64,000 bases of DNA from Pseudomonadales bacterium (GCA_028281885.1 JANQJA010000002.1:56284-120283); one strand, 5' to 3'. Positions 55,132 through 64,000 are shown, counted from the first letter of the stretch. Notes: generated from the letters alone by a model not told the origin. Translations and numbers: made by a program.

Positions 55132-58100
55132 ATGTCCGATCGTAAACCGAACGACACGGAATTTGACGATAAAACCGCCATTCGTCAGCAACCCAATGAC
55201 GATGAAACGGTCGCTCGTGGGAAAACGGAAGAAGTACCAGCCGAGCGCGCTGCCCCGGAACGCGACGAAGCAGAACCCGCCGATGAAACCATTATCCGGG
55301 AGCCCAAAGAATCCTCTGCGCCCGCGGCGTCTGATGACGCGACCATCATCAAGGAGCCCGCACAACAGCCCCCGGGCGACGCCGAGCCCGATCCGGGTGG
55401 CAATGCCACCATACTGAGGGGATCCGGCAGCGAGACCGGCAATCCTGCCAGTGGCAACGCGACTATATTACGGGGCGCCGGTGGCGCTGCCACCAGCGAC
55501 AATGCCACGATTCTTCGGGATGGCCGCTCCAATGAGCACGCAACGATTCTGCGGGGTGGCAGTGCCGACAGCGAAGATTCCACGGTCCTGAAAGATGGCG
55601 GCGTTGCTGGCGATGGCGACTCGACCGTTATGCGCGGCGGCGACGAGGATGATCGTACTCTCATCAACGATGATGGTGGTGACGACTCCACCGTGATCGG
55701 TGCGAGCGGTCGCGGCGTTGATACGACCTACGTCGCGTCGGCAGGCAAGGCGGAAAAATCCAAGGGTAATTCCGAGGCGGGTCGCCTGCTCAAGAACCGC
55801 TTTGTGCTGGAAGAAAAAGTCGGCAGCGGTGGCATGGGGGACGTCTACAAGGCTCTTGACCTGCGGCAGCAGGAAGCCCAGGAAAGAAACCCCTACATTG
55901 CCATCAAGATCCTGAATGACGATTTCGCCCGCCACAAGGATGCTTTTATATCGCTCCAGCGTGAGGCCACACGCACACGGGGTATTCCTCACCCCAATAT
56001 CATGGCGGTCTATGACTTTGACCGTGAAGGCGAGACTGTCTTCATGTCGATGGAGTTGCTGGACGGCAAGCCGCTGGATGACTACCTGCGGGATCATCCG
56101 GAAGGCGTGTCGGTCGAGGACGCCTGGAACATCATCGACGGTATCTGTCAGGGTCTGTCCCGGGCGCACGGCGCCGGGATCGTTCACTCGGACTTCAAAC
56201 CCGGCAACATCTACTACACCGAAGACAAGCTGGCCAAGGTGTTTGATTTCGGTATTGCCCGGGCGGTTACCAGTCCGGGTGATATCAAGGCTGATGGCGA
56301 GAAGACGGTATTTGATGCGGGTTCCCTTGGCGCGCTGACCCCAACCTACGCGAGCTATGAAATGCTGGTCGGCGAGGAGCCGACCAAATCTGACGACGTC
56401 TATGCGGTGGCCCTTGTCGCGTACGAGCTTTTTACCGGGCGCCATCCCTATAACCGGACGCCGGCGGACAAGGCACTGGAACGGGGGCTTGAACCGGAGC
56501 CGGTACCGTTTCTCAAGCGCCGCCACTGGCGTGCCCTCAAAAAGGGACTCGCGCTCAAGGGCGAGGACCGATACCAGTCCATCGATGAGTTTTATACGGA
56601 TATCTTCAGCGAGGACCCGCCTTATTTCCGCTATGCCGCGGTTGCTGCGGTGCTGGTGGCATCCATTGGCTTCGGGGTCTACACCATGATGTTTGGGGGT
56701 GAGGAAATCCCGCCGGAGTACACGGCGCTGCAAGGAAGGCTGCAGGCAGATAAGAATGATTTGAGTAACAGATTGGGCAACCTGGGGCAGCCGATTACCT
56801 CGTCCCGTGGCAACTGGAATTTTCAGTCACAAGAATGGCGCGAAGGGATTCGTACGAATCTGAACCGGGCACGTGCAGTGGATCTGGAACTACGGGAGCA
56901 GTTTGCTGACTATTACGGTGAAGAGACAGACCCGGAGATCCAGCGTTGGCGGGAACGGGCACTGCAGGTCTATCTTGAAGCAATCCGGGATGTTCGCGCC
57001 GGTGCGGACGTCAAAGCGGAGGATGCCGTCGATATCCCCGCCGACATTGATGAACTGGAAGAGATGCGGCTTGAGCGGTCGAGGGCCGAGATGGTGGTGG
57101 CAGAGCTGGACCGGGCGCAGGCGCTGCTGAGCGAGGTACGGCAGTTCCTCAATTTTGACGCGACTGCCATCGCCAATGCGGAATCCCAGCTGGGTGTCGA
57201 CCTGGCCCTTGCCACTGATGATCTGCAGGATATCGGCGACGATATAGAGACTGAGGAAGCGCGGCTGGTGGCCGTTGAAGAGGCGCGTCTGGCGGAAGAA
57301 GCTCGTCTGCTGGCGGAGAGCCAGCGTAACGAGACCTACCTGGCCCTGCTGGATGAGTTTCGAGACATTCTGCGCTGTAAGGGCGACATTCCGACGCCGC
57401 CGCCCGGGGAATCCGGGGAAGACAAGCTTGCCTTGCTGGGCGTGGTGCTGAACGGACCGGGCCAGATCGAGACCTCATCTCACGGCGTATTGAACCACAC
57501 GGGTTTGCGAGGCACGTTCCCGGTGCAGTTTGAGGTGGACAAGCCAGGTATTGTGCAGGCGCTGCAGGGATGTATCACCAACCGGATTGCCGTGCGTGCA
57601 CCGGAACGAGCCCGGACCGTCAAATCCCGGGTCATGGGTTATCTGCCGGAATCCGCCGAAATCGCGAATATTCTCATTGAGGATCTGGACCCCTGCGCGC
57701 AGCGGAACCTGGAAGGGCGCGGCAACCGGAATGGCAGCTGGTGTGCCGATAAACTGTCGGTCGGCGATGAAGGGCCGGAACTGGTTGTCGTTCCGCCGCC
57801 GCCGGGGAATACCGAGCGGCTGGCGATCAGCCGCATCGAAATCAAACGCAGCGACTACAACCGATACTGTCAGGATGTGGGCTGCGCCCAGCTGGAGGGG
57901 CCTGGCTCGTTACCGGTCACTAACATCTCGTTAGATCAGGCGCGAGCCTACACCGTCTGGTTATCGGATCAGACGGGCCGGCAGTACCGACTACCCACCG
58001 CCGAAGAATGGCTCTACGCCGCCAGGACCAATCTGGAGGAGCCGATCGATGACAACATCAACTGTACCGTCGATGCGCGCGGCGTTCGGCTGGGCGATAC

Positions 58101-58317
58101 CTTGTTATCTACCCTGTCGGGCAGGCCCAATCGCTGGGGACTTTACAACTACGTGGGCAACGCGCGGGAGTGGGCAGTTTCGGGCGATGCCGTAATGGCC
58201 ATGGGCGGCGCGCACACCGACCCCAAGAGCGAATGTACGCTGGACAAGCAGGTTGCCCACACGGGCCAGGCGGATCCGGTGACCGGATTCAGGATCGTTC
58301 GCGTCGTCGAAAGCTGA
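55132..58317 (+). CDS. Transmembrane Ser/Thr protein kinase with N-terminal Thr-motif tail and C-terminal FGE/SUMF-like domain
   Basis: 1061 residues. Residues 1-205 form an acidic, disordered-looking tail with 12 Thr motifs. The Hanks kinase domain (about 222-490) has glycine loop VGSGGMGDVYKA, Lys259 (IAIKIL), catalytic Asp354 in HSDFKPGN (Ser replaces the usual Arg of HRD) and DFG Asp372. One membrane helix follows (about 502-524). The extracytoplasmic part has coiled-coil segments (about 640-750, EEARLVAVEEARLAEEARLL) and ends in a formylglycine-generating-enzyme-like fold (about 878-1058: PVTNISLDQARAYTVWLSDQ, YRLPTAEEWLYAAR, WGLYNYVGNAREW). The FGE part is probably a sensor or binding module. 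Upstream is cyclase-FHA, downstream tpsBA. Confidence 0.93.
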   Translation: MSDRKPNDTEFDDKTAIRQQPNDDETVARGKTEEVPAERAAPERDEAEPADETIIREPKESSAPAASDDATIIKEPAQQPPGDAEPDPGGNATILRGSGSETGNPASGNATILRGAGGAATSDNATILRDGRSNEHATILRGGSADSEDSTVLKDGGVAGDGDSTVMRGGDEDDRTLINDDGGDDSTVIGASGRGVDTTYVASAGKAEKSKGNSEAGRLLKNRFVLEEKVGSGGMGDVYKALDLRQQEAQERNPYIAIKILNDDFARHKDAFISLQREATRTRGIPHPNIMAVYDFDREGETVFMSMELLDGKPLDDYLRDHPEGVSVEDAWNIIDGICQGLSRAHGAGIVHSDFKPGNIYYTEDKLAKVFDFGIARAVTSPGDIKADGEKTVFDAGSLGALTPTYASYEMLVGEEPTKSDDVYAVALVAYELFTGRHPYNRTPADKALERGLEPEPVPFLKRRHWRALKKGLALKGEDRYQSIDEFYTDIFSEDPPYFRYAAVAAVLVASIGFGVYTMMFGGEEIPPEYTALQGRLQADKNDLSNRLGNLGQPITSSRGNWNFQSQEWREGIRTNLNRARAVDLELREQFADYYGEETDPEIQRWRERALQVYLEAIRDVRAGADVKAEDAVDIPADIDELEEMRLERSRAEMVVAELDRAQALLSEVRQFLNFDATAIANAESQLGVDLALATDDLQDIGDDIETEEARLVAVEEARLAEEARLLAESQRNETYLALLDEFRDILRCKGDIPTPPPGESGEDKLALLGVVLNGPGQIETSSHGVLNHTGLRGTFPVQFEVDKPGIVQALQGCITNRIAVRAPERARTVKSRVMGYLPESAEIANILIEDLDPCAQRNLEGRGNRNGSWCADKLSVGDEGPELVVVPPPPGNTERLAISRIEIKRSDYNRYCQDVGCAQLEGPGSLPVTNISLDQARAYTVWLSDQTGRQYRLPTAEEWLYAARTNLEEPIDDNINCTVDARGVRLGDTLLSTLSGRPNRWGLYNYVGNAREWAVSGDAVMAMGGAHTDPKSECTLDKQVAHTGQADPVTGFRIVRVVES
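55174..55701 (+). repeat. Array of 12 Thr-hydrophobic-hydrophobic-Arg/Lys motifs in the kinase tail
   Basis: Coding repeat. Thr at residues 15, 26, 53, 71, 92, 111, 126, 138, 151, 165, 176 and 187, each in the form T-[I/V/A/L]-x-[R/K/N/G]: TAIR, TVAR, TIIR, TIIK, TILR four times, TVLK, TVMR, TLIN, TVIG. The residue before Thr is mostly Ala, Ser or Glu, with Asp/Asn/Glu just upstream. The pattern fits multiple autophosphorylation or FHA-docking sites (inference). Confidence 0.8.
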
Positions 58318-58552
58318 TCACACCCTTTGCCCGGAGGCCCCGTTCCGGGGCGCTCTGATGGTCTTTGCTGACCGAGACTTCCATGGACTATCCGAACGTT
58401 TTGGGATAACGTCTGAAACTCCCGAAATGTTTAAGAATTAATCACTGGTTCCTCCTCGAAGCCTTTGAAATATTGAGATTTTTCAGTCTTTGGCGGACTC
58501 GTAGGGCGCCTTGGCAAAGGGGATGGTACCGCGGGTATTCCGGAGACTACTC

Positions 58553-60454
58553 ATGACGTATCGATCGCCTGGCCGGCTCCTTGTTCTCGCGTGTGTCTGG
58601 ATGACGCTGGGGGCTGCCGAATTTCCCGGCGCCGCCTTCGATCCATTTCGCATGGAGGAGTTCGACGAGGCGCTGCAGCGACAAAACGTGTTCGAAGATA
58701 CGGTGCCGGATCAGATCGATGTTCCCAGGGTGACCGTGCGTGAATACGGAACGCAGGACCTGGACGATCGCTATCCGATTGAAGGCATCGTCATCGAGGG
58801 CGTGGTGCCCTATCCCGGGCGAGATATCACGTTGGAAAACATCCAGGCCCTGATTGACCGCCGGTTCCAGGAAGAAAGGGCGATTGAGCTGAATGATTAC
58901 GGATTCACTGACCGGGACATGGATGACATCGGTCGATTCCTGCGCGAACTGGTGGACCGGGGTGGGGCAGACCGGGAGGACCTCGACAATCTCCTGATAC
59001 TGCTGCAGCGACTGGAGTTTCGTCGTGGCTGGTTGACCGTTGAGCAGCTGGATGCCATCGCGCTGTCGGTCACTGAGTACTACCGGGAACGGGGTTTCAT
59101 CCTGGCCACCGCCTTCGTCCCTGAGCAGGAAGTGACCGACGGTATTGTTCGCCTTGGCGTGCTGGAGGGCAGGCTGGGCGAGGTTACCGTGTCCAATAAC
59201 CAGATTTTCGAGCCTGAAGTGATCAGTGCGGCATTCGCCGAAGAACTGGGTCAGCCCGTCACCGAACAGCGGATAGAAAGTGCCCTTCGTCGGATCAATG
59301 ATTTACCGGGTGTGCGGGTTAGGGGATCATTTTCACCAGGAGAAAATGTCGGCGAGACGGCCCTGAATCTGGGTGTTCTGGAGGAACAGCCCTGGCAGTC
59401 AACGGTGCTGCTGGACAACCATGGCGCTGATACAACCGGTGAAACCCGACTTTTCGCGACCACCGAGTGGCTGAATCTGTTTGATCGCGGCCATCGGGCG
59501 CTGGTTGGGCTGCTTCGATCGGAAGGGCCGGACAGCTCGCTATACGGTCTGGCGGAGTACGAGGTTCCGGTGACCAGGGATGGGCGCGGCAGGGTGCGAG
59601 GTTCGATCAGCACAAACCAGTTCGCGGTGTCGAGTCTCGGTGTTTCGGAACTGGACATTGTCGGTGAGACCGACAACTTTGGTGTGACCGGCACCTACCA
59701 GTTTATCCGGGGCCGAACGCTGAACATTGGTGCCCAGGCTGGTTTTACCTACAAGGACGTGTTGTTTGATGTTGCCGGAGCACCCTTGCTGTCACGGGAT
59801 GAGCAGATCCAGGTTGGCACCGTGGCGGTTAACTACAACCAGCTCTGGGATAACCAGCAGTTGTTGTTGTCCGGGCGACTTGGCATCGATGTCGGCGACA
59901 TACTCGATGGTGCCGCAAGGGATCAGTCGACCAACTTTACCAAGGTGCTGTTGTCGGCGAACTTGCTGAAGCGATTCAGCATCAACAACTGGCTCACAAA
60001 GGATGAGAGCTTTTTTAACTTTGTGGTGAGGTTGAATGCGCAGTATAGCGAACAGTTTCTTTCCAGCGTCGAGCAGTTCTCGCTGGGTGGTCCAAACGCC
60101 GTCAGGGCTTTTGGGGTCAGTGACGTTTCTGTGGATAGCGGCGCCTATGCTGGCTTTGAGTTGTTTTTTGATTCTCCGGTCAATTTTTCTGAACTGCTGC
60201 GCCTTCCTTTCGATGAACCCCGGCCGTTCGTTTTTGCGGACTATGCTTATGGCGTCGCACGTACCGCGCTGGGCAATATTAATCGTGATGCTGAAATCAA
60301 GGGCTGGGGCCTGGGGGTCCGGCTTAACTGGCCCGGCTGGGGCTCGGCGAACATCATGTATGCCGAACCTCATTCTGCCAAATTTGACGACGACTTCTCG
60401 GACGCCATTGGAGAAAGCCGGGTGTTCATCGATATTCAATACAATCTCCGATAG
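58553..60454 (+). CDS. Two-partner secretion outer-membrane transporter (TpsB, FhaC/ShlB family)
   Basis: 633 residues. GGAG 7 nt before the ATG and a signal peptide (MTYRSPGRLLVLACVWMTLG) fix the start over an upstream TTG. The POTRA region includes IEGIVIEGVVPYPGRDITLE and YYRERGFILATAFVPEQEV, and the second POTRA LGEVTVSNNQIFEPEVISAA. About 60-70 residues inserted between them make it longer than FhaC. The barrel has the L6 motif LGGPNAVRAFGVSD and ends IDIQYNLR. It exports the TpsA encoded immediately downstream. In the 235 nt before it a GC hairpin (58337-58351) without T-run is the only structure I see. Confidence 0.93.
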   Translation: MTYRSPGRLLVLACVWMTLGAAEFPGAAFDPFRMEEFDEALQRQNVFEDTVPDQIDVPRVTVREYGTQDLDDRYPIEGIVIEGVVPYPGRDITLENIQALIDRRFQEERAIELNDYGFTDRDMDDIGRFLRELVDRGGADREDLDNLLILLQRLEFRRGWLTVEQLDAIALSVTEYYRERGFILATAFVPEQEVTDGIVRLGVLEGRLGEVTVSNNQIFEPEVISAAFAEELGQPVTEQRIESALRRINDLPGVRVRGSFSPGENVGETALNLGVLEEQPWQSTVLLDNHGADTTGETRLFATTEWLNLFDRGHRALVGLLRSEGPDSSLYGLAEYEVPVTRDGRGRVRGSISTNQFAVSSLGVSELDIVGETDNFGVTGTYQFIRGRTLNIGAQAGFTYKDVLFDVAGAPLLSRDEQIQVGTVAVNYNQLWDNQQLLLSGRLGIDVGDILDGAARDQSTNFTKVLLSANLLKRFSINNWLTKDESFFNFVVRLNAQYSEQFLSSVEQFSLGGPNAVRAFGVSDVSVDSGAYAGFELFFDSPVNFSELLRLPFDEPRPFVFADYAYGVARTALGNINRDAEIKGWGLGVRLNWPGWGSANIMYAEPHSAKFDDDFSDAIGESRVFIDIQYNLR

Positions 60455-60466
60455 GGCTATTGGCTT

Positions 60467-63400
60467 GTGAATCGACGATCGGGGGAAAAATCACGCGTTC
60501 AGCGCAACGATTCGTTGTCTGATGCGGTGAATCCCCCACGTCTCAAACCGCTCGCGGGTTACATGTTCGGGCAGGGACTGCTTGCCAGCAGTGTCATGGC
60601 GAGCCAGTTGCTGTTCGCGCCGCTGGCGAGAGCGGGCCCCGAAGGAGGCGTCGTCGTTTCCGGTGATGGGTCCGTCAATCGCGTCACCGCCACCGATACG
60701 CACATCGATCAGCAGTCCCAGAATCTGCTGATGACGTTCGACAGTTTCGACGTTGACGCGGACGAAACGGTTCTTATTACCCAGCCGAATGTTTCTGCCT
60801 GGTTTGTGGGCTCGGTCGAGAGCGGAAACCCAACCTCTATTTTTGGTTCGATTACGGCGAATGGCCAGATCGCACTGGTTAACCCCCATGGCGTCATCTT
60901 TGGCGAAACGGCGTCCATTAGTGCCGCAGGCATCTTCGCCTCGGGCCTGGCGCTCGAAACCGACGATATCTTTTCCGACGGTGGTGCCGCGTTCCGGGCG
61001 CGATCCGGGCCCGGAGGCTATGTCATCAACCAGGGGGTGATTGCGGCTTCCATGGGCGGCTCAGTCAACCTGTTAGGTGAGACTGTGACTAACTCGGGGC
61101 TGATTGTCGCTTCGCTGGGCCAGATCAATCTCGCTTCCGGTAGTCGGGCAGTGGTCAACTTTGGCCCCGAGCAGCTAATTGGCATCGAGGTGACTGATGA
61201 GGTGCTGGAAAACACCGAGGGTCTCGATTCTGCCATCCGCAATACAGGTACACTGGATGCGCCGGGCGGTACTGTCATGTTGACCAGTTCTGTCAGCAAG
61301 AGCCTGTTTGATCATGCGATTAATAATGAAGGCATCGTGCGGGCGAAATCTGCGGAATACCGCGATGGTGTGATTCGCCTGTTTGGTTCCGGCTCCGGCG
61401 TCATCAATACGGGGCAGATCGATGTATCGTCTGACACGGACGCGCCCGGCGGGCGTATCCATGTTGTGTCGGATGCCGACGTGGTGATTGCCGATTCCGG
61501 TAGAGTTTCTGCCGATTCTACTAAGGGGCGTGGCGGTTCAGTCTCGATCGCCGGCGATAACCTTGCCCTGAGGGATGAGGCGACGGTGACTGCGTCCGGT
61601 GGTGCGGGCGGTGGTGCCGTTGAGCTCGTTGCCGGAGGCATCGCCGCGCTGGCCGTCGATGTGCGGATATCTGCGGACGCAATATATCAGGGTGACGGCG
61701 GATCGGTCGTTGTCCAGGCGGCGCAGGTCGAAACAGCCGGGAACATCTCCGCCCGGGGTGGTGCGTCTTCAGGTGATGGTGGTGCCGTGGAACTGGTCGC
61801 CGCAGACGAGGTCTCCCTGACCGGACAGGTAGATACCAGCGCGCCCCGGGGCAAGATCGGCACGCTGACGATTCTCGCACCCCGAGTCGCTGTGGCCGAT
61901 GACACTGGTGTGATGGTCGAGGCGTTGGAGCAATCGGTAGCGCACATCACCATTTCGGCGACCGATCGTGTTGTCATCGAAGACCTGTCGGGAAACCTGC
62001 TGGACCTGGGCGCCAGCAATCTTGGCGTGTATGTGAATGGTCTCGCCGTTGGGGCGGATGATTCCCAGGCTGTTGGCTTCATCATGGCGGGCGCCAACGA
62101 TGTTGTCCGCACGGACGGTCAGGTCACAGTCTCTGTGACCGACTCGGGCGTGAACGCGAACGCCCTGATCGATGTTGCCGGAACGATTGAGTCGAAACCG
62201 TTTCCGAAACCGCTTCCCAATGATCCGCTGAGCCCTGCCAATACTGTTGCGCTCACGGCGAATAATGGCCGAATTCGTGTTCGTGCGTCGGCAAAGCTGC
62301 GGGCTGGTGGCGATGAAGAAGGTCTGGTGCTGCTGACGGCAAACGGGTTCGACGATAATGAGGCGGGTACGATCTGGTTCGCTGGTGAGGCCAATGTTTC
62401 GTCTCTTGAAGGCATCGGCGGCACAGTGAAGTTGTTAGCGGATCGGGTGGCGGTGACTGACTCGGCGACAATCGATGCGTCTGGCGCGCTCGGCGGTGGT
62501 GAAGTACTGGTTGGTGGCAATTTCCAGGGTCAGGGTCCGGAGCAGAATGCGCTTCGTACCTACGTTGGCGAAGATGTTTCGATCAACGCCGACGCGGTTG
62601 AATCGGGTGATGGTGGTCGCATTGTTGTCTGGGCCGATGAGTCTACTCGGTTCTTTGGTGATCTCTCCGCTCGAGGCGGCGATGTCGGTGGCGATGGAGG
62701 ATTTGCGGAGGTATCTGGTAAAGACTATCTCGACTATCGGGGACAAACGGATTTAAGGGCACCGAAGGGTGCGAGAGGTCAGCTGCTGCTTGACCCCACG
62801 AATGTCAACATCGCGACGACGGCGACCGGCGTTACCGATCTCACCACGGTCGATCTGTATTCCGAGAATCCGGGAACTTCGACGATTGATCCTTCAGTGA
62901 TTGTCAGTGCACTTGATGGCGCTGACGTCACGATACAGGCCAACGATGACATCACGGTGTCGAACGACATTGTGGCGACAGCAAACACCGACGCGGGGGA
63001 TCTGACGCTGCAGGCGGGCGACGATATTACCCTCAACGCCAATATCTCGTTGAAAACCAATGATGCAGACAATACAGGCGCCGGCGATACCGGAACCGGT
63101 ACCGAAGACATCAGCACGCTTACGCTGGAAGTGGATCTGTCAGGTCCGACGACGCACAGTGAGTCGGCAACGATCAACTGGACCAGCGGCGATCTTTCCG
63201 CGAATGCCATTGTCATACAGGATGGCGGCGGCGTTGATTCCATTGGCGATCTGACAATCAACGGAACAGTCACGGCGGTTGATCATGCGGCGGGTAATGG
63301 CTCGGTAACGATCAGCTGGTCAGGTGCCGCCCTCATTGACGGCAACGTGAGCGGCGCTGACGTGACGGCGACTGATCTCAGCATTACATCCAGTTCCGTT

Positions 63401-64000
63401 GGCACAAGTACCGATACGCTCGATATTGATGTCACCAACATTGGCGTCACGGCGACGGGTTCGGTCTATCTGACCGAGACCAGTGGTCTGACGGTGGGTG
63501 CGGGCAATATCACATCGACGGCGGGTGATATCGAGATCACCGTGTCAGCAGGAACCTTCACGAACAATGGGAATGCGACATCGGTTCAGGCGACGACCGG
63601 GGCGGTGACGATCAACGCCGATTCGATGGATCTATCGAACACGGGTGATATCAATGCCAATACGACGCTGAAGCTGGCACCGGTGACGGCCTCGACACCG
63701 ATCAATCTTGGTACCGGTGCGACCAACGCCGATTTCCAGCTGGACAGTACTGAACTGGGTAACCTTGCTGGCGGTGCAACGCTTGAAATTGGCCATGACA
63801 GCGGTACGGGCGTGGTTGATATCAACGCGCACACGTTCGCGCGCCAGATTACGATTCGTGGCGGCGCCATGACCGTGGATGGCCTGGCGGCAGGTTCAAA
63901 CGCCATCACACTGGACAGTACCTCGACGATTGATGAAGGCACTGCGGACACGTCGACCAAGGTAACGACGACGGGGGCCCTGACGCTGAATGCAGGCGGC
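60467..64000 (+). CDS. TpsA exoprotein, filamentous-haemagglutinin type (cut by right window edge)
   Basis: Open from a GTG 12 nt after tpsB to the window edge, 1178 codons seen. It has a long N-terminus (about 50 residues) with a hydrophobic segment typical of extended TPS signal peptides. The TPS secretion domain (about 60-300) has VNRVTATDTHIDQQSQNLLM and ALVNPHGVIFGETASISAAG, with NPHG where NPNG is usual. The following stretch repeats beta-helix turns, with GGEVLVGGNFQGQGPEQN and GQLLLDPTNVNIATT, common in large haemagglutinin/adhesin-like proteins. Composition is rich in Asp, Thr, Ala and Gly and nearly Cys-free. The C-terminal effector or adhesion part is not visible. Confidence 0.92.
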   Translation, partial: MNRRSGEKSRVQRNDSLSDAVNPPRLKPLAGYMFGQGLLASSVMASQLLFAPLARAGPEGGVVVSGDGSVNRVTATDTHIDQQSQNLLMTFDSFDVDADETVLITQPNVSAWFVGSVESGNPTSIFGSITANGQIALVNPHGVIFGETASISAAGIFASGLALETDDIFSDGGAAFRARSGPGGYVINQGVIAASMGGSVNLLGETVTNSGLIVASLGQINLASGSRAVVNFGPEQLIGIEVTDEVLENTEGLDSAIRNTGTLDAPGGTVMLTSSVSKSLFDHAINNEGIVRAKSAEYRDGVIRLFGSGSGVINTGQIDVSSDTDAPGGRIHVVSDADVVIADSGRVSADSTKGRGGSVSIAGDNLALRDEATVTASGGAGGGAVELVAGGIAALAVDVRISADAIYQGDGGSVVVQAAQVETAGNISARGGASSGDGGAVELVAADEVSLTGQVDTSAPRGKIGTLTILAPRVAVADDTGVMVEALEQSVAHITISATDRVVIEDLSGNLLDLGASNLGVYVNGLAVGADDSQAVGFIMAGANDVVRTDGQVTVSVTDSGVNANALIDVAGTIESKPFPKPLPNDPLSPANTVALTANNGRIRVRASAKLRAGGDEEGLVLLTANGFDDNEAGTIWFAGEANVSSLEGIGGTVKLLADRVAVTDSATIDASGALGGGEVLVGGNFQGQGPEQNALRTYVGEDVSINADAVESGDGGRIVVWADESTRFFGDLSARGGDVGGDGGFAEVSGKDYLDYRGQTDLRAPKGARGQLLLDPTNVNIATTATGVTDLTTVDLYSENPGTSTIDPSVIVSALDGADVTIQANDDITVSNDIVATANTDAGDLTLQAGDDITLNANISLKTNDADNTGAGDTGTGTEDISTLTLEVDLSGPTTHSESATINWTSGDLSANAIVIQDGGGVDSIGDLTINGTVTAVDHAAGNGSVTISWSGAALIDGNVSGADVTATDLSITSSSVGTSTDTLDIDVTNIGVTATGSVYLTETSGLTVGAGNITSTAGDIEITVSAGTFTNNGNATSVQATTGAVTINADSMDLSNTGDINANTTLKLAPVTASTPINLGTGATNADFQLDSTELGNLAGGATLEIGHDSGTGVVDINAHTFARQITIRGGAMTVDGLAAGSNAITLDSTSTIDEGTADTSTKVTTTGALTLNAGG

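Noticed and set aside
55468..56733. A 421-codon open frame antisense to the kinase gene
   Set aside because: Its product has no recognisable domain, and it mirrors the biased codon use of the kinase gene, whose catalytic motifs are unmistakable. Long antisense frames are common in this GC-rich sequence.
58337..58351. GC-rich hairpin after the kinase gene as a terminator
   Set aside because: A 6-bp stem with 3-nt loop is present, but no T-run follows, so termination cannot be supported.

Overview
The window is chromosomal DNA of a free-living, probably marine or aquatic gammaproteobacterium. Evidence: lptD-surA-pdxA-rsmA-apaH, aroQ-accB-accC-prmA-dusB-fis-purH-purD and rpe-trpEGDC-crp-osmC-coq7-HIT follow the order remembered for Pseudomonas and relatives, but in a compact form with several usual members missing. 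Genes are packed with many 1-4 nt overlaps (ATGA/GTGA coupling), and no intergenic stretch exceeds 300 nt. I see no tRNA, rRNA, CRISPR array, insertion sequence or prophage. The species cannot be named from the sequence. PPi-dependent phosphofructokinase next to a membrane pyrophosphatase recalls methanotroph- or Woeseia-like lineages, but this is weak evidence.

Layout. 1-6.0 kb (mostly minus strand): partial argS, a left-handed beta-helix transferase-like protein, a hybrid sensor kinase, mpl and a small membrane protein. 6.1-14.1 kb (plus): a complete cbb3 oxidase locus ccoNOQP-GHIS plus a Yip1-type membrane protein, behind an FNR-type promoter. 14.2-16.3 kb (minus): a deazaflavin nitroreductase-like gene behind a perfect CRP-type palindrome, an acyl-CoA dehydrogenase and a small receiver-like protein. 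16.3-28.2 kb: heme A synthase, NAD synthetase, Hsp20 / universal stress protein (FNR-type box), an AstE-like zinc hydrolase, YbdK-type ligase, PPi-phosphofructokinase converging on a membrane pyrophosphatase, DUF2333 protein, a lipoprotein and a stand-alone DsbD N-terminal domain. 28.3-35.8 kb: aroQ-accBC-prmA-zinc ribbon-dusB-fis, then a purH carrying only the IMP cyclohydrolase domain, then purD. 35.8-43.2 kb (minus): cca, apaH, rsmA, pdxA, surA, lptD. 43.3-49.8 kb (plus): amgK-murU cell-wall recycling, rpe, a Trp-rich leader peptide and trpEGDC. 49.8-53.9 kb: crp, osmC, coq7, HIT protein, a double cNMP-binding/rhodanese protein and a PP2C phosphatase. 54.1-64 kb (plus): adenylate cyclase-FHA, a transmembrane Ser/Thr kinase with a 12-fold threonine-motif tail and a formylglycine-generating-enzyme-like extracytoplasmic domain, then a two-partner secretion pair (TpsB, TpsA) that runs off the right end.

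How they fit. Three FNR/ANR-type boxes (ccoN, uspA, ctaA) tie micro-oxic respiration, stress protein and heme A synthesis together. A CRP with the E. coli-type recognition helix, an adenylate cyclase, a perfect TGTGA-N6-TCACA site and a double cyclic-nucleotide-binding protein make up a local cAMP circuit. Most novel is the 53-58 kb cluster: it could be a kinase (writer), FHA reader and PP2C eraser around a repeated Thr motif, with cAMP as output, beside a TPS exoprotein system. This reading is inferred from domains and adjacency only.
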